Source: Brachycybe producta (lineage: Eukaryota; Arthropoda; Diplopoda; Playtdesmida; Andrognathidae). From it: a stretch of 64,000 nucleotides of DNA. Under the pieces are notes generated by a model. That model was not told the origin of the DNA, made no database searches, and saw nothing but the letters and a program-made list of their open reading frames with translations. Location: NCBI GenBank assembly GCA_036925085.1, contig JAUPFP010000003.1:11403008-11467007 (forward strand), read 5' to 3'. This document shows, piece by piece, positions 22,371 through 32,502 of this stretch. The stretch's first letter is position 1; every line of letters begins with the position of its first letter. The position numbers and the translations under genes were made by a program.

Positions 22371-23356
22371 GACGGACCTTTTTCCGCTAGTAGAATCTGC
22401 TCTTTTAGGTTGATACGAGCGAGTTTTCACTCGTATGGATAGTGAGTGGCTAGGTCACTAATTCTACTGGCCCGGGAGGACTAGACCAATATAACGTCTA
22501 TTTCGTGTCCTCACTAGTCTCTGGCAAAAGACTTCACAGTCTTGAGGATCTTTAATCTCTGTATCTCTCGGACTTTCGTCCGTAAATCTGCCCTAAGAAT
22601 CGTGCAAAATATACTCACTCTCTTGTGTTGCAGGTTTGCACCTGTTGGGTCATCGAAGTATCCAAAAAGGTGAAGAGCTGCAATGATGAAATGCACAACC
22701 GCGGAATTTTAGTCAAAAACAATTAAACACCACTGTTTAGTTTAAATATAAAATCGTTGTTTATTTCGTAGATAAAAACATTAAATGAATCGAACTGGTT
22801 TAAGAACACAACACATAGAAATAATAACATTCAAAATAATATCTAAAAACCTAGCCAGAATTGGGCATAGGTTCGTTATTTAAGAACTAACTGAAAATCC
22901 TTCAAAAATCTATCCCAATTTGGGCATAGATTCTCTGTTTTAAAAAATGCTTCCTTACATACAAAAACACGGCCTTTTTATACCCAAAAAGAGGATACTG
23001 AGAACACTTTCTCAGTAGCCCCTGATTGGGCAAAAACAAAAGTAAAAACCAAACTGGCCAATCAAAAGTGATTGACCAGTGGTCACCAAAATATTAGACA
23101 CGTCACCCTTTTAATTAAAAGGGGGAAAAAACGAAAACAACTTCGAATTAAAATGATAAGAATCCACTCATGTGGAAGGATAATACAATGGTAGAGAGGG
23201 GAGAACGATAAGGTCAAGCTAAAAATAGAATCTGGGTCAATCGGTACCTATTAGTACCGAGTGGCCCAGAAGCTACAAAATACACAGTGCCTACAAAATT
23301 AAAGAAAACAAAACGGCGCTAAATTAATAAAATAGCGGCGGCCCCAAAACGTCTCA
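22368..23356 (-). repeat. 3' LTR of element 1
   Basis: 989 bp with TG...CA ends; on the minus strand it starts TGAGACG and ends CCGTCACA. A TATA-box-like GGTATAAAAAGGCC lies at 22984-22971 and an AATAAA further on. Matches 30287-31275. Confidence 0.95.
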
Positions 23357-23585
23357 CTCCCCCCGACTAAGCGAGAAGTACCCTACTTCTCAAGAATTTT
23401 CTTAAAAATCCCCCTCCCCCCGACTGGATCTAAACACAGAGACCCAGGGGTATCACAGGTATACGAAAATATCAAATAAAACAAAATTGACTTATATAGA
23501 TTTTGGAAAATACAAAATTTCTAAAAAAAACGAAAAAGAACAAATCACTTTATACAATTAGAAATTTATGAAATTAATCGCGCTA
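23357..23585 (-). other. polypurine tract and 3' untranslated region of element 1
   Basis: The minus strand reads GGGGGGAG immediately before the 3' LTR (23364-23357), the expected plus-strand primer. A second, longer purine run lies at 23421-23410. Both are conserved in element 2 (32238-32231 and 32295-32284). Confidence 0.8.
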
Positions 23586-26500
23586 CTAGTCCGGCGACGA
23601 TTCTGTTCCCTCGGACGTCTCAGGACTTACGGGTTGCCAACACCTGGTGCCTCGGGACTCGTTCCGGGCTCGGTTGGTGCTGGGTCGGTGACGTCGTCTT
23701 CTTCTCCTTGACTTCGGGACATCCATGACTGGTCGAGGCGGCGAAGTCTCTTGATTTATTTCTCCCATCCGACGGCGCTGCGAAATGCGGTAAATTCGAA
23801 TTTCTTTGTCGTCTGGTGTCTCTCTTTGAGTTTCTGGGTTCAATTTGGTTGTTTTAATGCCAAATTTCTCCCATCTTGGTGGCAAATTAGCGTCTGCATA
23901 ATTTTTCTTCTCTCCACCACGTGTTTGCACACGGGAATCCAATTGGACTGGTTCTTTTGGAGCAGTTTTCTTTGGTCTCCCGCGTTTTCTTTTAGGTGGT
24001 TCCAGTGGCATCTCTGGAATTTCCTCTTCTTCTCTTTCAGAAGTTTCCAGATGAGTTTCTTGGCTGGCATCGGGGATAACTTCTTCTTCTTTACGACAAA
24101 CTTCTGGAGTACTCTCAACAGGTAAGTTGTCGTCTGCTTCGTTGATAATTTCCTCATCAGCATCAGACTCTTCCTTGGCGCTGACAACTTCTTCGATGTC
24201 GTCAGGTAAGTTCATTTGAGGAGCCCTCAGGTCATTGGCCTCGTAGTAGGGTCTCATCTGCTGAACATTGACAGTATCTCTCATAGTCAAACCAGATCGA
24301 GTAACGTACTCGATCTCGTAGACTAGATCGGTTAGTTTCTTCGTGACAATGCAAGGTTCTTTGTATGGCCAGATAAGTTTCTGAGCCATTCCTGGCTTTG
24401 GCACACGATCTCTTATCAACACTTTCTGACCCGGCTTGTAATCCGGAATCGTACGATGCTTTTCGTCGTACTTTCTTTTCTGCACCTCCTGGGCAGCTTC
24501 GATATTCTTTTTAGCAGCATCCAGAGCTGGATCAGACTGCTCTGCTTCGTCTGTTACGGGCGGTGGCACGATAGGAGCGTGTGGCATCATGTTATCCAAC
24601 GTGGTCCTGGGCTCGCGCCCGAACATCAATCGATATGGTGAAAATTTCGTTGAGTTATGTTCTACCAGATTGTAGGCCATAACTGCGTCACCTAATTTCT
24701 TTTTCCAGTCAGCCTGCTGCTGAAGGACATCCAAGTGACGTTTCACCACTTCCATGACTGTATGGTTCGTTCTCTCTGCCAACCCATCAGCTTGAGGATG
24801 ATAGGCTGTCGTGGCTGCATGCTGGATTGCGTAGGTCTTGAAAAACGCTTGAGTCTCGTTACTCAAAAATTGGGGTCCTCGATCAGTGATGATCTTCTGA
24901 GGAACTCCAAATTCGTTTACAATTTTATCCTTGACGAAGGCAATTGCTGCCTGAGCGGTTGCTCTTGCCACTGCTTTGGCGATGCAATACTTCGTCGCGT
25001 AGTCCACTGCAATCAAGATATGTTGAACTCCTCCGATTGATTTCGGAAGAGGACCAACATAATCCATCCCCCAACACTCTGTCGGTCTTCCCACAATGAT
25101 TGGCTGAAGCAATCCAGGTACTTTTTGGTGCGACAGTTTGGTTCTCTGACAGATGTGGCACGACCTGACATAGTCGGCGACGTCTGTTTTCATTGTTTTC
25201 CAATAGAATCTCTTCTGGATTCTCTTCATCGTTTTGGTGAATCCGAAATGTCCGGCCTCAGGCACATCATGGAGCATCTCGAGAATCCCAATTCTCAATT
25301 GTCGGGGCACAGTACACGTTAGTACTGGCACGGTGTCTTCATACTTCAGGTGGTATAAAACGCCATCCACTATCGCAAACTTCTTGTGATAGGGATGCAG
25401 TCGATCTTTCTGGAGTAATTCTTTGATGAGGAGAAGTTCTTCATCAAGGGATTGCTCCCGTTCCCACTGGAAATCGTTGTAGACAGTAAAGATGTGAAGA
25501 TCTTCGAGAGCTTCCATCTCTCCATTCTTCTGCTTCCAATTAGCAGGAACGTTGCTCTCATAACGTGAAACACAATCGGCGTCCACGTGTGTTTTACCTT
25601 TTTTGTAAACTACTTCATAATCATATGGCTGTAGTTTCATCTGCCATTTACCCAATCGGCCATCTAGATTCTGTGCCGTTTTTAAATAGCACAGGGCCTT
25701 ATGATCGGTGAATACTCTGAATTTTCGGTTGAAAACATACGGTCTGGCTTTTTCTATGCCATAAACGATTGCAAGACATTCTTTTTCAGTCGTTCCGTAG
25801 TTTCGTTCAGCCCCCTGGAGTTTTCGGCTGTAGTAACCTAGAACTCCAGGTTTCTTTTCGTTTTTCGCATACTGATAAATTATGACACCAATCTGGTAAT
25901 CACAAGCATCAGTGTGCAAGGCAATTTCTGCCTCCGGATCATACAAAGTTAGAATCGGAGCGGAGCAAAGAGCCTTCTTCAGACTATCAAAAGCGACCTC
26001 GCAGTCGTCATCCCATTTGAAGTCCAGGTCCTTCTTGACTAGGGCTTGCATTGGTTTGGCGATCTTGGAGTAGTTCTCGATGAAACGGTTGTAGTAGCCG
26101 GTCATCCCAAGGAAGCTTCTGACGTCAGTCACGTTTTTCGGTGCAGGAAATCCTTGAATTGTCTGCACTTTCTCTTCATCAGGTCGAATACCAAGGGCAC
26201 TAATCTTGTGGCCAAGGTAGTTGATCTCGTCTTCTCCAAAGAAACATTTGCTTGGTTGAAGGCTTAAATTGGCATTCCGGATGAGCACCAAGATATCTCT
26301 CAATCTCTTCATGAACTCTTCGAAGTCTTTCGCAAAGATGACAATGTCATCTAAATAGACCAGGCAGGTCTCCCATTTGTGGCCTGCCAGCAACAAATCC
26401 AAAGCACGCTGCATCGTCGCAGGTGCGTTCATCAAACCAAACGGCATTCTGTTAAATTCGTAGAGGCCATTCGTGCATACGAAAGCCGTTTTTTCTCGAT

Positions 26501-28655
26501 CTCTTTCTTCCACCGGAAATTGCCAATAACCTGATATTAAATCCAAGGTTGCAAAAATCGTGGCTCCTGAAAGTGAGTCGAAAGCGTCATCTATCCGGGG
26601 TAACGGATATTGGTCAGGTTTGGTTTGAGCATTTAATTTGCGATAATCGACGCAAAATCGATGCTGACCATTCTTCTTCTTGACAATCACCACCGGACTT
26701 GCGTACGGACTCTTGGATGGGCTTACAATGCCGGCATCCAACATATCACGTAGTGTCGACTTCATGATCTCTCTCTGAGCAGGTGAAGTACGCCGGAGTG
26801 GTTCTCGAACCGGCGGGTTTTCACCCGTGTCAATCACGTGTGTTGCCAAATTTGTCTCTTTCAAGTCGGAGGTCTTGAAGGCAAAAATGTCTCTGAATTC
26901 TCCGAGAAGCTTCCGAATCGCCATTTTTTCTTCTCTTGGCCGTTTCGGATTGACATTAAGGCTGTCTTGAAATTCGACATATTCTTTGACTCTTACTTGG
27001 TCACTTTGAGTTTCAATTTTGTAAATCGAGGGGCCCACAGGCACATCAAGAGCTGTGACGACGTCCTCGATCTCTGCGATCGTTTCTCTGGCTCCGAGGT
27101 GAATAACCTCTCCAGATTGATTGAAGATTTGGATTTGAAGGATAGACTTTCCTCTTCCTTCAATGATCCCAGGAGAAACTTTGATTCCTCTCTGTTGGAG
27201 CGTGCTTTCGCACGAGTCGATGAACTGGAGACTACCTTCTTGTAGATCATCAGGAGCATTGACCTCGACGATTGCAGCTTTCTTTGGATCCAACACGAGA
27301 TTCTGGACCAGGCGTAGTTTTGCTGGCCCCTTCTTCAGGAGTTTCTCTTGTAGATCCTCTTCCTCTTGATTTCTAAGATTTCGAATGAAATCTTCTGCTT
27401 GTTGCTGCTTTTGGAGAGTGTCCGGCAACAGTTCCTCTCTGAAGTAGACTTTCTTGTTGTTCATGTCCAAGCAAAGGTTGAGATCTTTTCCGAGGTCGTT
27501 CCCCAGCAAGGCCTCACGTCGTCCTTTGATGACAATCACTTTTCCTTTGACAAGCTTCTCGGCGACTTGAATCGGCACGATGACTTGTCCCATGATGTTC
27601 AGTGGGCTACCTCCGGCGCCAGTCAGATTCGGCGGGAATGGAAGTGGATCCACAATAAGCTTCATGTCTTTCACTAATGACTCGCTGATGACAGATGTTT
27701 CGGCGCCACTGTCGGCAGTCATTTCTAACTCACGACCTCCAAAGTTCACACAAACTTTAGGTGCCGTCTGCTCGTCTTGATTTTGGACTTGAAGTTCACG
27801 AGGCGTGACTGTCTCAGTCAACTTGGTCCAAACATCTCGAATCGTTTGTGTACAACACGGGTTTCGCAACCGGTAGAGAAGACTAGACTCTTCAGTTGAA
27901 CCCTTAACAGGTGTAGCTACTCCCTCTTTCACTACTCCATGTTCTGCTTTATATTTTTGAGCAGGTGTGGGTACTTCTTTGGTTTTCGCCACAGTCTGCC
28001 CCTGCTTAATAACAGGAGTAGCTACTTTCGTTTTCACTACACACTGTTCTTCTTGGTTTTTAACAAGAGTAGCTCCTTTTGAGACTACTACTTGTTCTTC
28101 TTTAGTCTTAACAGGTGTGGTTACTCCTTTTTCCGCCAAACTCTGTTCTGCTTTATTTTTAACAAGAGTAGCCTCTCTCGAGACTACTACTTGCTCTGCT
28201 TGAGTTTTAACAGGTGTGGTTACTCCCTTTTTCGCCACACACTGTTCTGCTTTGTTGGACATCTTGGCGTCGTTCGTTTTTGCAAACGACGTAGAGGCCC
28301 CACTTTGCAGTGGTTTCCGCCGGCTCCCATCTTCGTAGATAGTACGGATTTGGATCCCATCTCCAAAGTCTGCTTTATGCGTCGGAGAGTCCTTTAGTTG
28401 TACCGCAGCACAGCTCTGCTCAGGCGTTGTCGATTCCTCTTCTTTGTCGGCGTTTTGGCACGGGCTACCCAGACCTGGAGACATCCCCGCATGGTTGACC
28501 GCAGCCATTCCAATAGATTCTCTCGTTATCTGGTCCCGTCGAACCTTGACGTCCACTTCTTCAGGTTTCGGCAACTCCTCTTCTTGTGGTCTCTCTTCAA
28601 CATCTTTTCCGGGCGTCACTACTTTGGGTGCGAGTGGCGCCCCTAGTAGTTTAAA
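23586..28655 (-). CDS. pol: element 1 Pol: protease, reverse transcriptase, RNase H, integrase
   Basis: Expressed as Gag-Pol by -1 frameshifting at 28655-28649; there is no ATG at the start (the first GTG is at 28619, used here as residue 1). Residues 124-240 are a degenerate tandem repeat. The aspartic protease has DSGA at 303-306. The reverse transcriptase has its YLDD active site at 755-758. RNase H has TDAC at 903-906 and a TDH at 971-973. Integrase shows the zinc finger H1117, H1124, C1154, C1157 and the catalytic D1186, D1246, E1282. An AT-hook (KRKRGRPKK) lies near 1543-1551. The C-terminus is Arg-rich and ends at 1677. It copies element RNA to DNA and inserts it in the genome. All catalytic residues I looked for are present and no stop interrupts the frame. 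Confidence 0.95.
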   Translation of the reverse strand, partial: FKLLGAPLAPKVVTPGKDVEERPQEEELPKPEEVDVKVRRDQITRESIGMAAVNHAGMSPGLGSPCQNADKEEESTTPEQSCAAVQLKDSPTHKADFGDGIQIRTIYEDGSRRKPLQSGASTSFAKTNDAKMSNKAEQCVAKKGVTTPVKTQAEQVVVSREATLVKNKAEQSLAEKGVTTPVKTKEEQVVVSKGATLVKNQEEQCVVKTKVATPVIKQGQTVAKTKEVPTPAQKYKAEHGVVKEGVATPVKGSTEESSLLYRLRNPCCTQTIRDVWTKLTETVTPRELQVQNQDEQTAPKVCVNFGGRELEMTADSGAETSVISESLVKDMKLIVDPLPFPPNLTGAGGSPLNIMGQVIVPIQVAEKLVKGKVIVIKGRREALLGNDLGKDLNLCLDMNNKKVYFREELLPDTLQKQQQAEDFIRNLRNQEEEDLQEKLLKKGPAKLRLVQNLVLDPKKAAIVEVNAPDDLQEGSLQFIDSCESTLQQRGIKVSPGIIEGRGKSILQIQIFNQSGEVIHLGARETIAEIEDVVTALDVPVGPSIYKIETQSDQVRVKEYVEFQDSLNVNPKRPREEKMAIRKLLGEFRDIFAFKTSDLKETNLATHVIDTGENPPVREPLRRTSPAQREIMKSTLRDMLDAGIVSPSKSPYASPVVIVKKKNGQHRFCVDYRKLNAQTKPDQYPLPRIDDAFDSLSGATIFATLDLISGYWQFPVEERDREKTAFVCTNGLYEFNRMPFGLMNAPATMQRALDLLLAGHKWETCLVYLDDIVIFAKDFEEFMKRLRDILVLIRNANLSLQPSKCFFGEDEINYLGHKISALGIRPDEEKVQTIQGFPAPKNVTDVRSFLGMTGYYNRFIENYSKIAKPMQALVKKDLDFKWDDDCEVAFDSLKKALCSAPILTLYDPEAEIALHTDACDYQIGVIIYQYAKNEKKPGVLGYYSRKLQGAERNYGTTEKECLAIVYGIEKARPYVFNRKFRVFTDHKALCYLKTAQNLDGRLGKWQMKLQPYDYEVVYKKGKTHVDADCVSRYESNVPANWKQKNGEMEALEDLHIFTVYNDFQWEREQSLDEELLLIKELLQKDRLHPYHKKFAIVDGVLYHLKYEDTVPVLTCTVPRQLRIGILEMLHDVPEAGHFGFTKTMKRIQKRFYWKTMKTDVADYVRSCHICQRTKLSHQKVPGLLQPIIVGRPTECWGMDYVGPLPKSIGGVQHILIAVDYATKYCIAKAVARATAQAAIAFVKDKIVNEFGVPQKIITDRGPQFLSNETQAFFKTYAIQHAATTAYHPQADGLAERTNHTVMEVVKRHLDVLQQQADWKKKLGDAVMAYNLVEHNSTKFSPYRLMFGREPRTTLDNMMPHAPIVPPPVTDEAEQSDPALDAAKKNIEAAQEVQKRKYDEKHRTIPDYKPGQKVLIRDRVPKPGMAQKLIWPYKEPCIVTKKLTDLVYEIEYVTRSGLTMRDTVNVQQMRPYYEANDLRAPQMNLPDDIEEVVSAKEESDADEEIINEADDNLPVESTPEVCRKEEEVIPDASQETHLETSEREEEEIPEMPLEPPKRKRGRPKKTAPKEPVQLDSRVQTRGGEKKNYADANLPPRWEKFGIKTTKLNPETQRETPDDKEIRIYRISQRRRMGEINQETSPPRPVMDVPKSRRRRRRHRPSTNRARNESRGTRCWQPVSPETSEGTESSPD
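23964..23996 (-). other. AT-hook motif at the Pol C-terminus, element 1
   Basis: Encodes PKRKRGRPKK, a match to the AT-hook core (GRP flanked by basic residues) that binds the minor groove of AT-rich DNA. The same motif is in element 2 (about 34470-34502). It lies after the integrase core, where targeting domains of other retrotransposons sit. Confidence 0.75.
28611..28655 (-). promoter_or_regulatory. -1 ribosomal frameshift signal between gag and pol, element 1
   Basis: The gag frame ends with ...GCT TTA AAC TAC TAG. T TTA AAC is a canonical X XXY YYZ slippery heptamer in the gag frame (28655-28649). Six bases later a stem begins: GGGCGCCACT (28642-28633) pairs with AGTGACGCCC (28620-28611), ten positions with one mismatch and a 12-nt loop. 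The pol frame is exactly -1 relative to gag and is open through the signal. Confidence 0.9.
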
Positions 28656-30112
28656 GCCTTCTGGTGGTTTTCGAAATGAAAATAGTGCGTTTGATTATTA
28701 ATTAATACCGGTACCATTTTCATCCCATTCGGTAGAACGTGGATTTCGTCAGCGCAGAAGATTTTCGGCGCCGTCGTTTCCGACGGTTCATCAACTCGGT
28801 TGACTGGAGTTGGTGGAGTCGTCTTGTTCTCTTCCTTCTTCGGTTTTGGTTCATTGGTGCACTGGAACGCTCTGTGTCCAGGCTCCTGACACTGATAGCA
28901 GATGAGTGGTCCAGTAGATCTTTTTCTCTGCTGGAATTTCTGTCCACCATCTTGATTCGTCTTCGTGTCCTGCGTCTTTTCAGACGTGGCCGTGTTCCTG
29001 TTCGTCCACGTCTGTTGTTTCTTCTGCTGCTGTTGCTGCTGTTTCGGTTGTTGAGGCTTCTGCTGCTGGGCCGGCTGGTTACCAGTAGTCGTCTTGTACG
29101 TCAACATATTCTCTTCTATCAGCTCTCCCTCAGTCTGGGCGGCAAACTTGACGAAGTCGTAAAGATTGTCCTTCGGTGCTCCAAACAGATGCAGCTTCAA
29201 AGATGGTAAAAGACTTTTCCTCAGGCTCGAAATCAGCAAAGAGTCGTCATCATTGGGATGTATCCTTCGATACATCTCTGCATACTCTTCTGCATAGACC
29301 TTAAAAGTTTCATTATCTTTTTGGGTCCTTGCGGACAGCTCATTTTTCATTCTCACTTTTTGGTCAGGTAACAGAAATTCATTTATAATTCCGTTACGCA
29401 TCATAGGCCAATTTATTTCGCCATATTCCAACCGAAAACGAGCAAGCCATTTGATTGCTCGTTTACGAAGGAGACCAGTAAAGTGACTGCATCGCTGCAG
29501 GGAGTTCCATTGGTGCGCAATCGCAATATCTTCGAACTCTTCAACATAAAGAAGTATGTTCTCAGATCCATCATACTTTGGAAAACCCTGAAGTGGATGA
29601 AGTGAATTCTTTTCAGAATATGGCGTCGGTCCCAGGTTCGGAGTCCATTCAGGAGCTTCGGCCCTGAGCTTACGCCCGGATTCTGTCGGTGATTTACTTC
29701 GTTGTCTGAGATTTCTTTCATGTGTGTGTTCAAGGTGGTGTGGAGTCGATTCTCCACATAACCGTCTTACCAATTCTTCTCGGCTCTCAGGAGTGGCGTC
29801 TTTCATGAGTTCAGCAAACCGATCGACCATCTTCAGCTCGTTGCTTCGTTGAGAGGCTTCAGAAGATGCTGCTTCAATCTTTAGTCGGGCGTCGGCTTGG
29901 CGTTCTTCTTCTTCGGCGCGTTTCTCTTCCTCCTGGAGTCGCTTCTCTTCAGCAAGGGACCTCAGCTTGTCCTCCTTCTCTTGCTTTCGTGTTTCTCGGG
30001 CAACACGGCGTGCTTCCCGAGCTTTCGCTCGTTCTTTTATGAGCTGATCACGTCGGCGTCTGTATTGGAGTTGCTGGGAGAACCTTGCGGTTATTCCGTT
30101 GGTATTCATCAT
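28643..30112 (-). CDS. gag: element 1 Gag (489 aa)
   Basis: Structural protein that packages element RNA into cytoplasmic particles. The N-terminal 120 residues are Lys/Glu/Arg-rich and likely coiled-coil. The central part (about 160-330) is a retrotransposon Gag-type helical domain (FPKYDGSENILLYVEEFEDI, then ALKWLARFR-like and FKVYAEEYAEMY segments). A Gln-rich linker precedes one CCHC zinc knuckle (CYQCQEPGHRAFQC). Start: ATG at 30112, with a second ATG codon directly after it. It ends at the TAG next to the slippery site, so termination gives Gag alone and slippage gives Gag-Pol. Confidence 0.93.
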   Translation of the reverse strand: MMNTNGITARFSQQLQYRRRRDQLIKERAKAREARRVARETRKQEKEDKLRSLAEEKRLQEEEKRAEEEERQADARLKIEAASSEASQRSNELKMVDRFAELMKDATPESREELVRRLCGESTPHHLEHTHERNLRQRSKSPTESGRKLRAEAPEWTPNLGPTPYSEKNSLHPLQGFPKYDGSENILLYVEEFEDIAIAHQWNSLQRCSHFTGLLRKRAIKWLARFRLEYGEINWPMMRNGIINEFLLPDQKVRMKNELSARTQKDNETFKVYAEEYAEMYRRIHPNDDDSLLISSLRKSLLPSLKLHLFGAPKDNLYDFVKFAAQTEGELIEENMLTYKTTTGNQPAQQQKPQQPKQQQQQQKKQQTWTNRNTATSEKTQDTKTNQDGGQKFQQRKRSTGPLICYQCQEPGHRAFQCTNEPKPKKEENKTTPPTPVNRVDEPSETTAPKIFCADEIHVLPNGMKMVPVLINNQTHYFHFENHQKALNY

Positions 30113-30263
30113 TATGTATCGTAATTTGTGTCAATTAAAAACGTAAAAGTGTTTCGAAAAATTTTTGTTTTGTTTCAAAATTGTTTGCACAATTGAATTA
30201 CGATAATTTTCGTGTTTTTCAACACGTTTCTTAGGGCAAAACGAGGTAGCAAGTTTTATAAAC

Positions 30264-30281
30264 TACCCCGCACCTCCACCA
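30264..30281 (-). other. primer-binding site of element 1, complementary to tRNA-Ala
   Basis: On the minus strand, five bases after the 5' LTR, TGGTGGAGGTGCGGGGTA begins with the TGG that pairs with the tRNA CCA end. The implied tRNA 3' end is CCCCG-CACCTCC-A-CCA. The CACCTCC acceptor strand opposite GGGGGTG carries the U70 of the G3-U70 pair that marks alanine tRNAs. Conserved at 40709-40726. Confidence 0.7.
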
Positions 30282-30286
30282 TATAT

Positions 30287-31275
30287 TGTGACGGACCTTT
30301 TTCCGCTAGTAGAATCTGCTCTTTTAGGTTGATACGAGCGAGTTTTCACTCGTATGGATAGTGAGTGGCTAGGTCACTAATTCTACTGGCCCGGGAGGAC
30401 TAGACCAATATAACGTCTATTTCGTGTCCTCACTAGTCTCTGGCAAAAGACTTCACAGTCTTGAGGATCTTTAATCTCTGTATCTCTCGGACTTTCGTCC
30501 GTAAATCTGCCCTAAGAATCGTGCAAAATATACTCACTCTCTTGTGTTGCAGGTTTGCACCTGTTGGGTCATCGAAGTATCCAAAAAGGTGAAGAGCTGC
30601 AATGATGAAATGCACAACCGCGGAATTTTAGTCAAAAACAATTAAACACCACTGTTTAGTTTAAATATAAAATCGTTGTTTATTTCGTAGATAAAAACAT
30701 TAAATGAATCGAACTGGTTTAAGAACACAACACATAGAAATAATAACATTCAAAATAATATCTAAAAACCTAGCCAGAATTGGGCATAGGTTCGTTATTT
30801 AAGAACTAACTGAAAATCCTTCAAAAATCTATCCCAATTTGGGCATAGATTCTCTGTTTTAAAAAATGCTTCCTTACATACAAAAACACGGCCTTTTTAT
30901 ACCCAAAAAGAGGATACTGAGAACACTTTCTCAGTAGCCCCTGATTGGGCAAAAACAAAAGTAAAAACCAAACTGGCCAATCAAAAGTGATTGACCAGTG
31001 GTCACCAAAATATTAGACACGTCACCCTTTTAATTAAAAGGGGGAAAAAACGAAAACAACTTCGAATTAAAATGATAAGAATCCACTCATGTGGAAGGAT
31101 AATACAATGGTAGAGAGGGGAGAACGATAAGGTCAAGCTAAAAATAGAATCTGGGTCAATCGGTACCTATTAGTACCGAGTGGCCCAGAAGCTACAAAAT
31201 ACACAGTGCCTACAAAATTAAAGAAAACAAAACGGCGCTAAATTAATAAAATAGCGGCGGCCCCAAAACGTCTCA
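30287..31275 (-). repeat. 5' LTR of element 1
   Basis: 989 bp, matching 22368-23356 throughout as far as I compared. A TATA-box-like GGTATAAAAAGGCC at 30903-30890 would drive the genomic transcript on the minus strand. Confidence 0.95.
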
Positions 31276-31285
31276 ATATATATAT
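31276..31285. repeat. (AT)5 spacer between the two retrotransposons
   Basis: Only ten bases of AT repeat separate the end of element 1 from the start of element 2, so both inserted in the same microsatellite. Confidence 0.9.
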
Positions 31286-32230
31286 TGTGACGGACCTTTT
31301 TCCGCTAGTAGAATCTGCTCTTTTTGGTTAATACGAGCGAGTTTACACTCGTATTGATAGTGGTTGGCTAGGCCACTAATTCTACTGGCCCGGGAGGACT
31401 AGACCAATATAACGTCTATTTTATGTCCTCACTAGTCTCTGGCAAAAGACTTCACAGTCTTGAGGATCTTTAATCTCTGTATCTCTCGGACTTTCGTCCG
31501 TAAATCTGCCCTAAGAATCGTGTAAAAATATACTCACTTGTACGTTGCAGGTTTGCACCTGTTGGGACCTTTTCGATGTATCCAAATAGGTGAAGACCTG
31601 CAAATGATGAATTCCCAATCGCGGAATTTTAAGTTTCGATGAATAAAAACACCACTGGCTTGGTTTAAATATAAAGATCGGTTTATTACGCAGATAAACA
31701 AAGTTGGCGAACTGGTTTTGCACACACATAAAAATATGACTTAGAAAAATATTTAAGAGAAAAGAACCGGGCCAAAATCGGCCATAGGTTCGGTATATAA
31801 ATCAGAAGTTTAAAAAGCGTTTTTGACATTACAAATGTAACTCTTTATATACCCTGAGAATCCACAAGTCGGATTCTCAGGGCACAATTCGATAATTGGT
31901 TAAAACAATATTTTGGACCAAATGGACCAATCAAGAGATTGATCCATTTGTCCAAAATCATGATTCATCCCCTGTTATCACACATAGGTGATAACAGGAG
32001 AAACGAAAACAAAATCAAATTAAAAACGAATAACTCCACTCATGTGGAAGTAAAAATGAGGGGGAACGAAAAGGTCAGATTGTAATCTCTAACCATATGA
32101 TATCTGGGTCACTTGGTACCAAAAGTACCGAGTGGCCCAGAAGCTAAATAAAGTACAGGGTGACGTTAAAAAAAACCCCAAAACGAAAAACGCTACATAG
32201 CGAAAATAAGCGGCGGGCCCAAACGTCTCA
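31286..32230 (-). repeat. 3' LTR of element 2
   Basis: 945 bp with TG...CA ends; matches 40732-41676. The U3 part differs almost completely from that of element 1. Confidence 0.95.
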
Positions 32231-32502
32231 CTCCCCCCGACTAAGCGGAAAGTACACTACTTTCCAAGACAATTCTCAAAAATCCCCCTCCCCCCGACTG
32301 GATCTAAATTGATAAGACCCAGGGGTATCACAGGTATTAAAAAAAAACAAACGTTTCGAAAAATATATAATTTGATTACAGGTTTTTTTTGATAAAAAAT
32401 TATACAAAATTTTCTAGAATAAATTAATTTCGACTAGAAATTAGACTCAATCATCGCACCCACTGGTCCGGCGATGACTCTGTTTCTTGTGGACATCTTT
32501 CT
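32231..32502 (-). other. polypurine tract and 3' untranslated region of element 2
   Basis: GGGGGGAG abuts the 3' LTR on the minus strand (32238-32231) and a second purine run lies at 32295-32284. Bases 32466-32485 (TCCGGCGATGACTCTG) still resemble the end of the element 1 pol frame, which marks where the ancestral frame ended. Confidence 0.75.

Larger units (their letters stand above)
22368..31275 (-). mobile_element. Ty3/gypsy retrotransposon, element 1 (8.9 kb, full length)
   Basis: Read on the minus strand the order is: 5' LTR (31275-30287), primer-binding site, gag (30112-28643), frameshift signal, pol (to 23586), polypurine tract and 3' LTR (23356-22368). Protease, reverse transcriptase, RNase H, integrase is the domain order of Ty3/gypsy (Metaviridae). 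The two 989-bp LTRs look identical by eye and all frames are intact, so the insertion is recent and may be competent for transposition. ATAT on both sides fits a 4-bp duplication but cannot be proved inside a TA repeat. There is no envelope-like frame. Confidence 0.95.

Noticed and set aside
30264-30281. Possible tRNA gene at the CACCTCCACCA string
   Set aside because: Only the last 18 bases match a tRNA 3' end; position next to the LTR makes it a primer-binding site.
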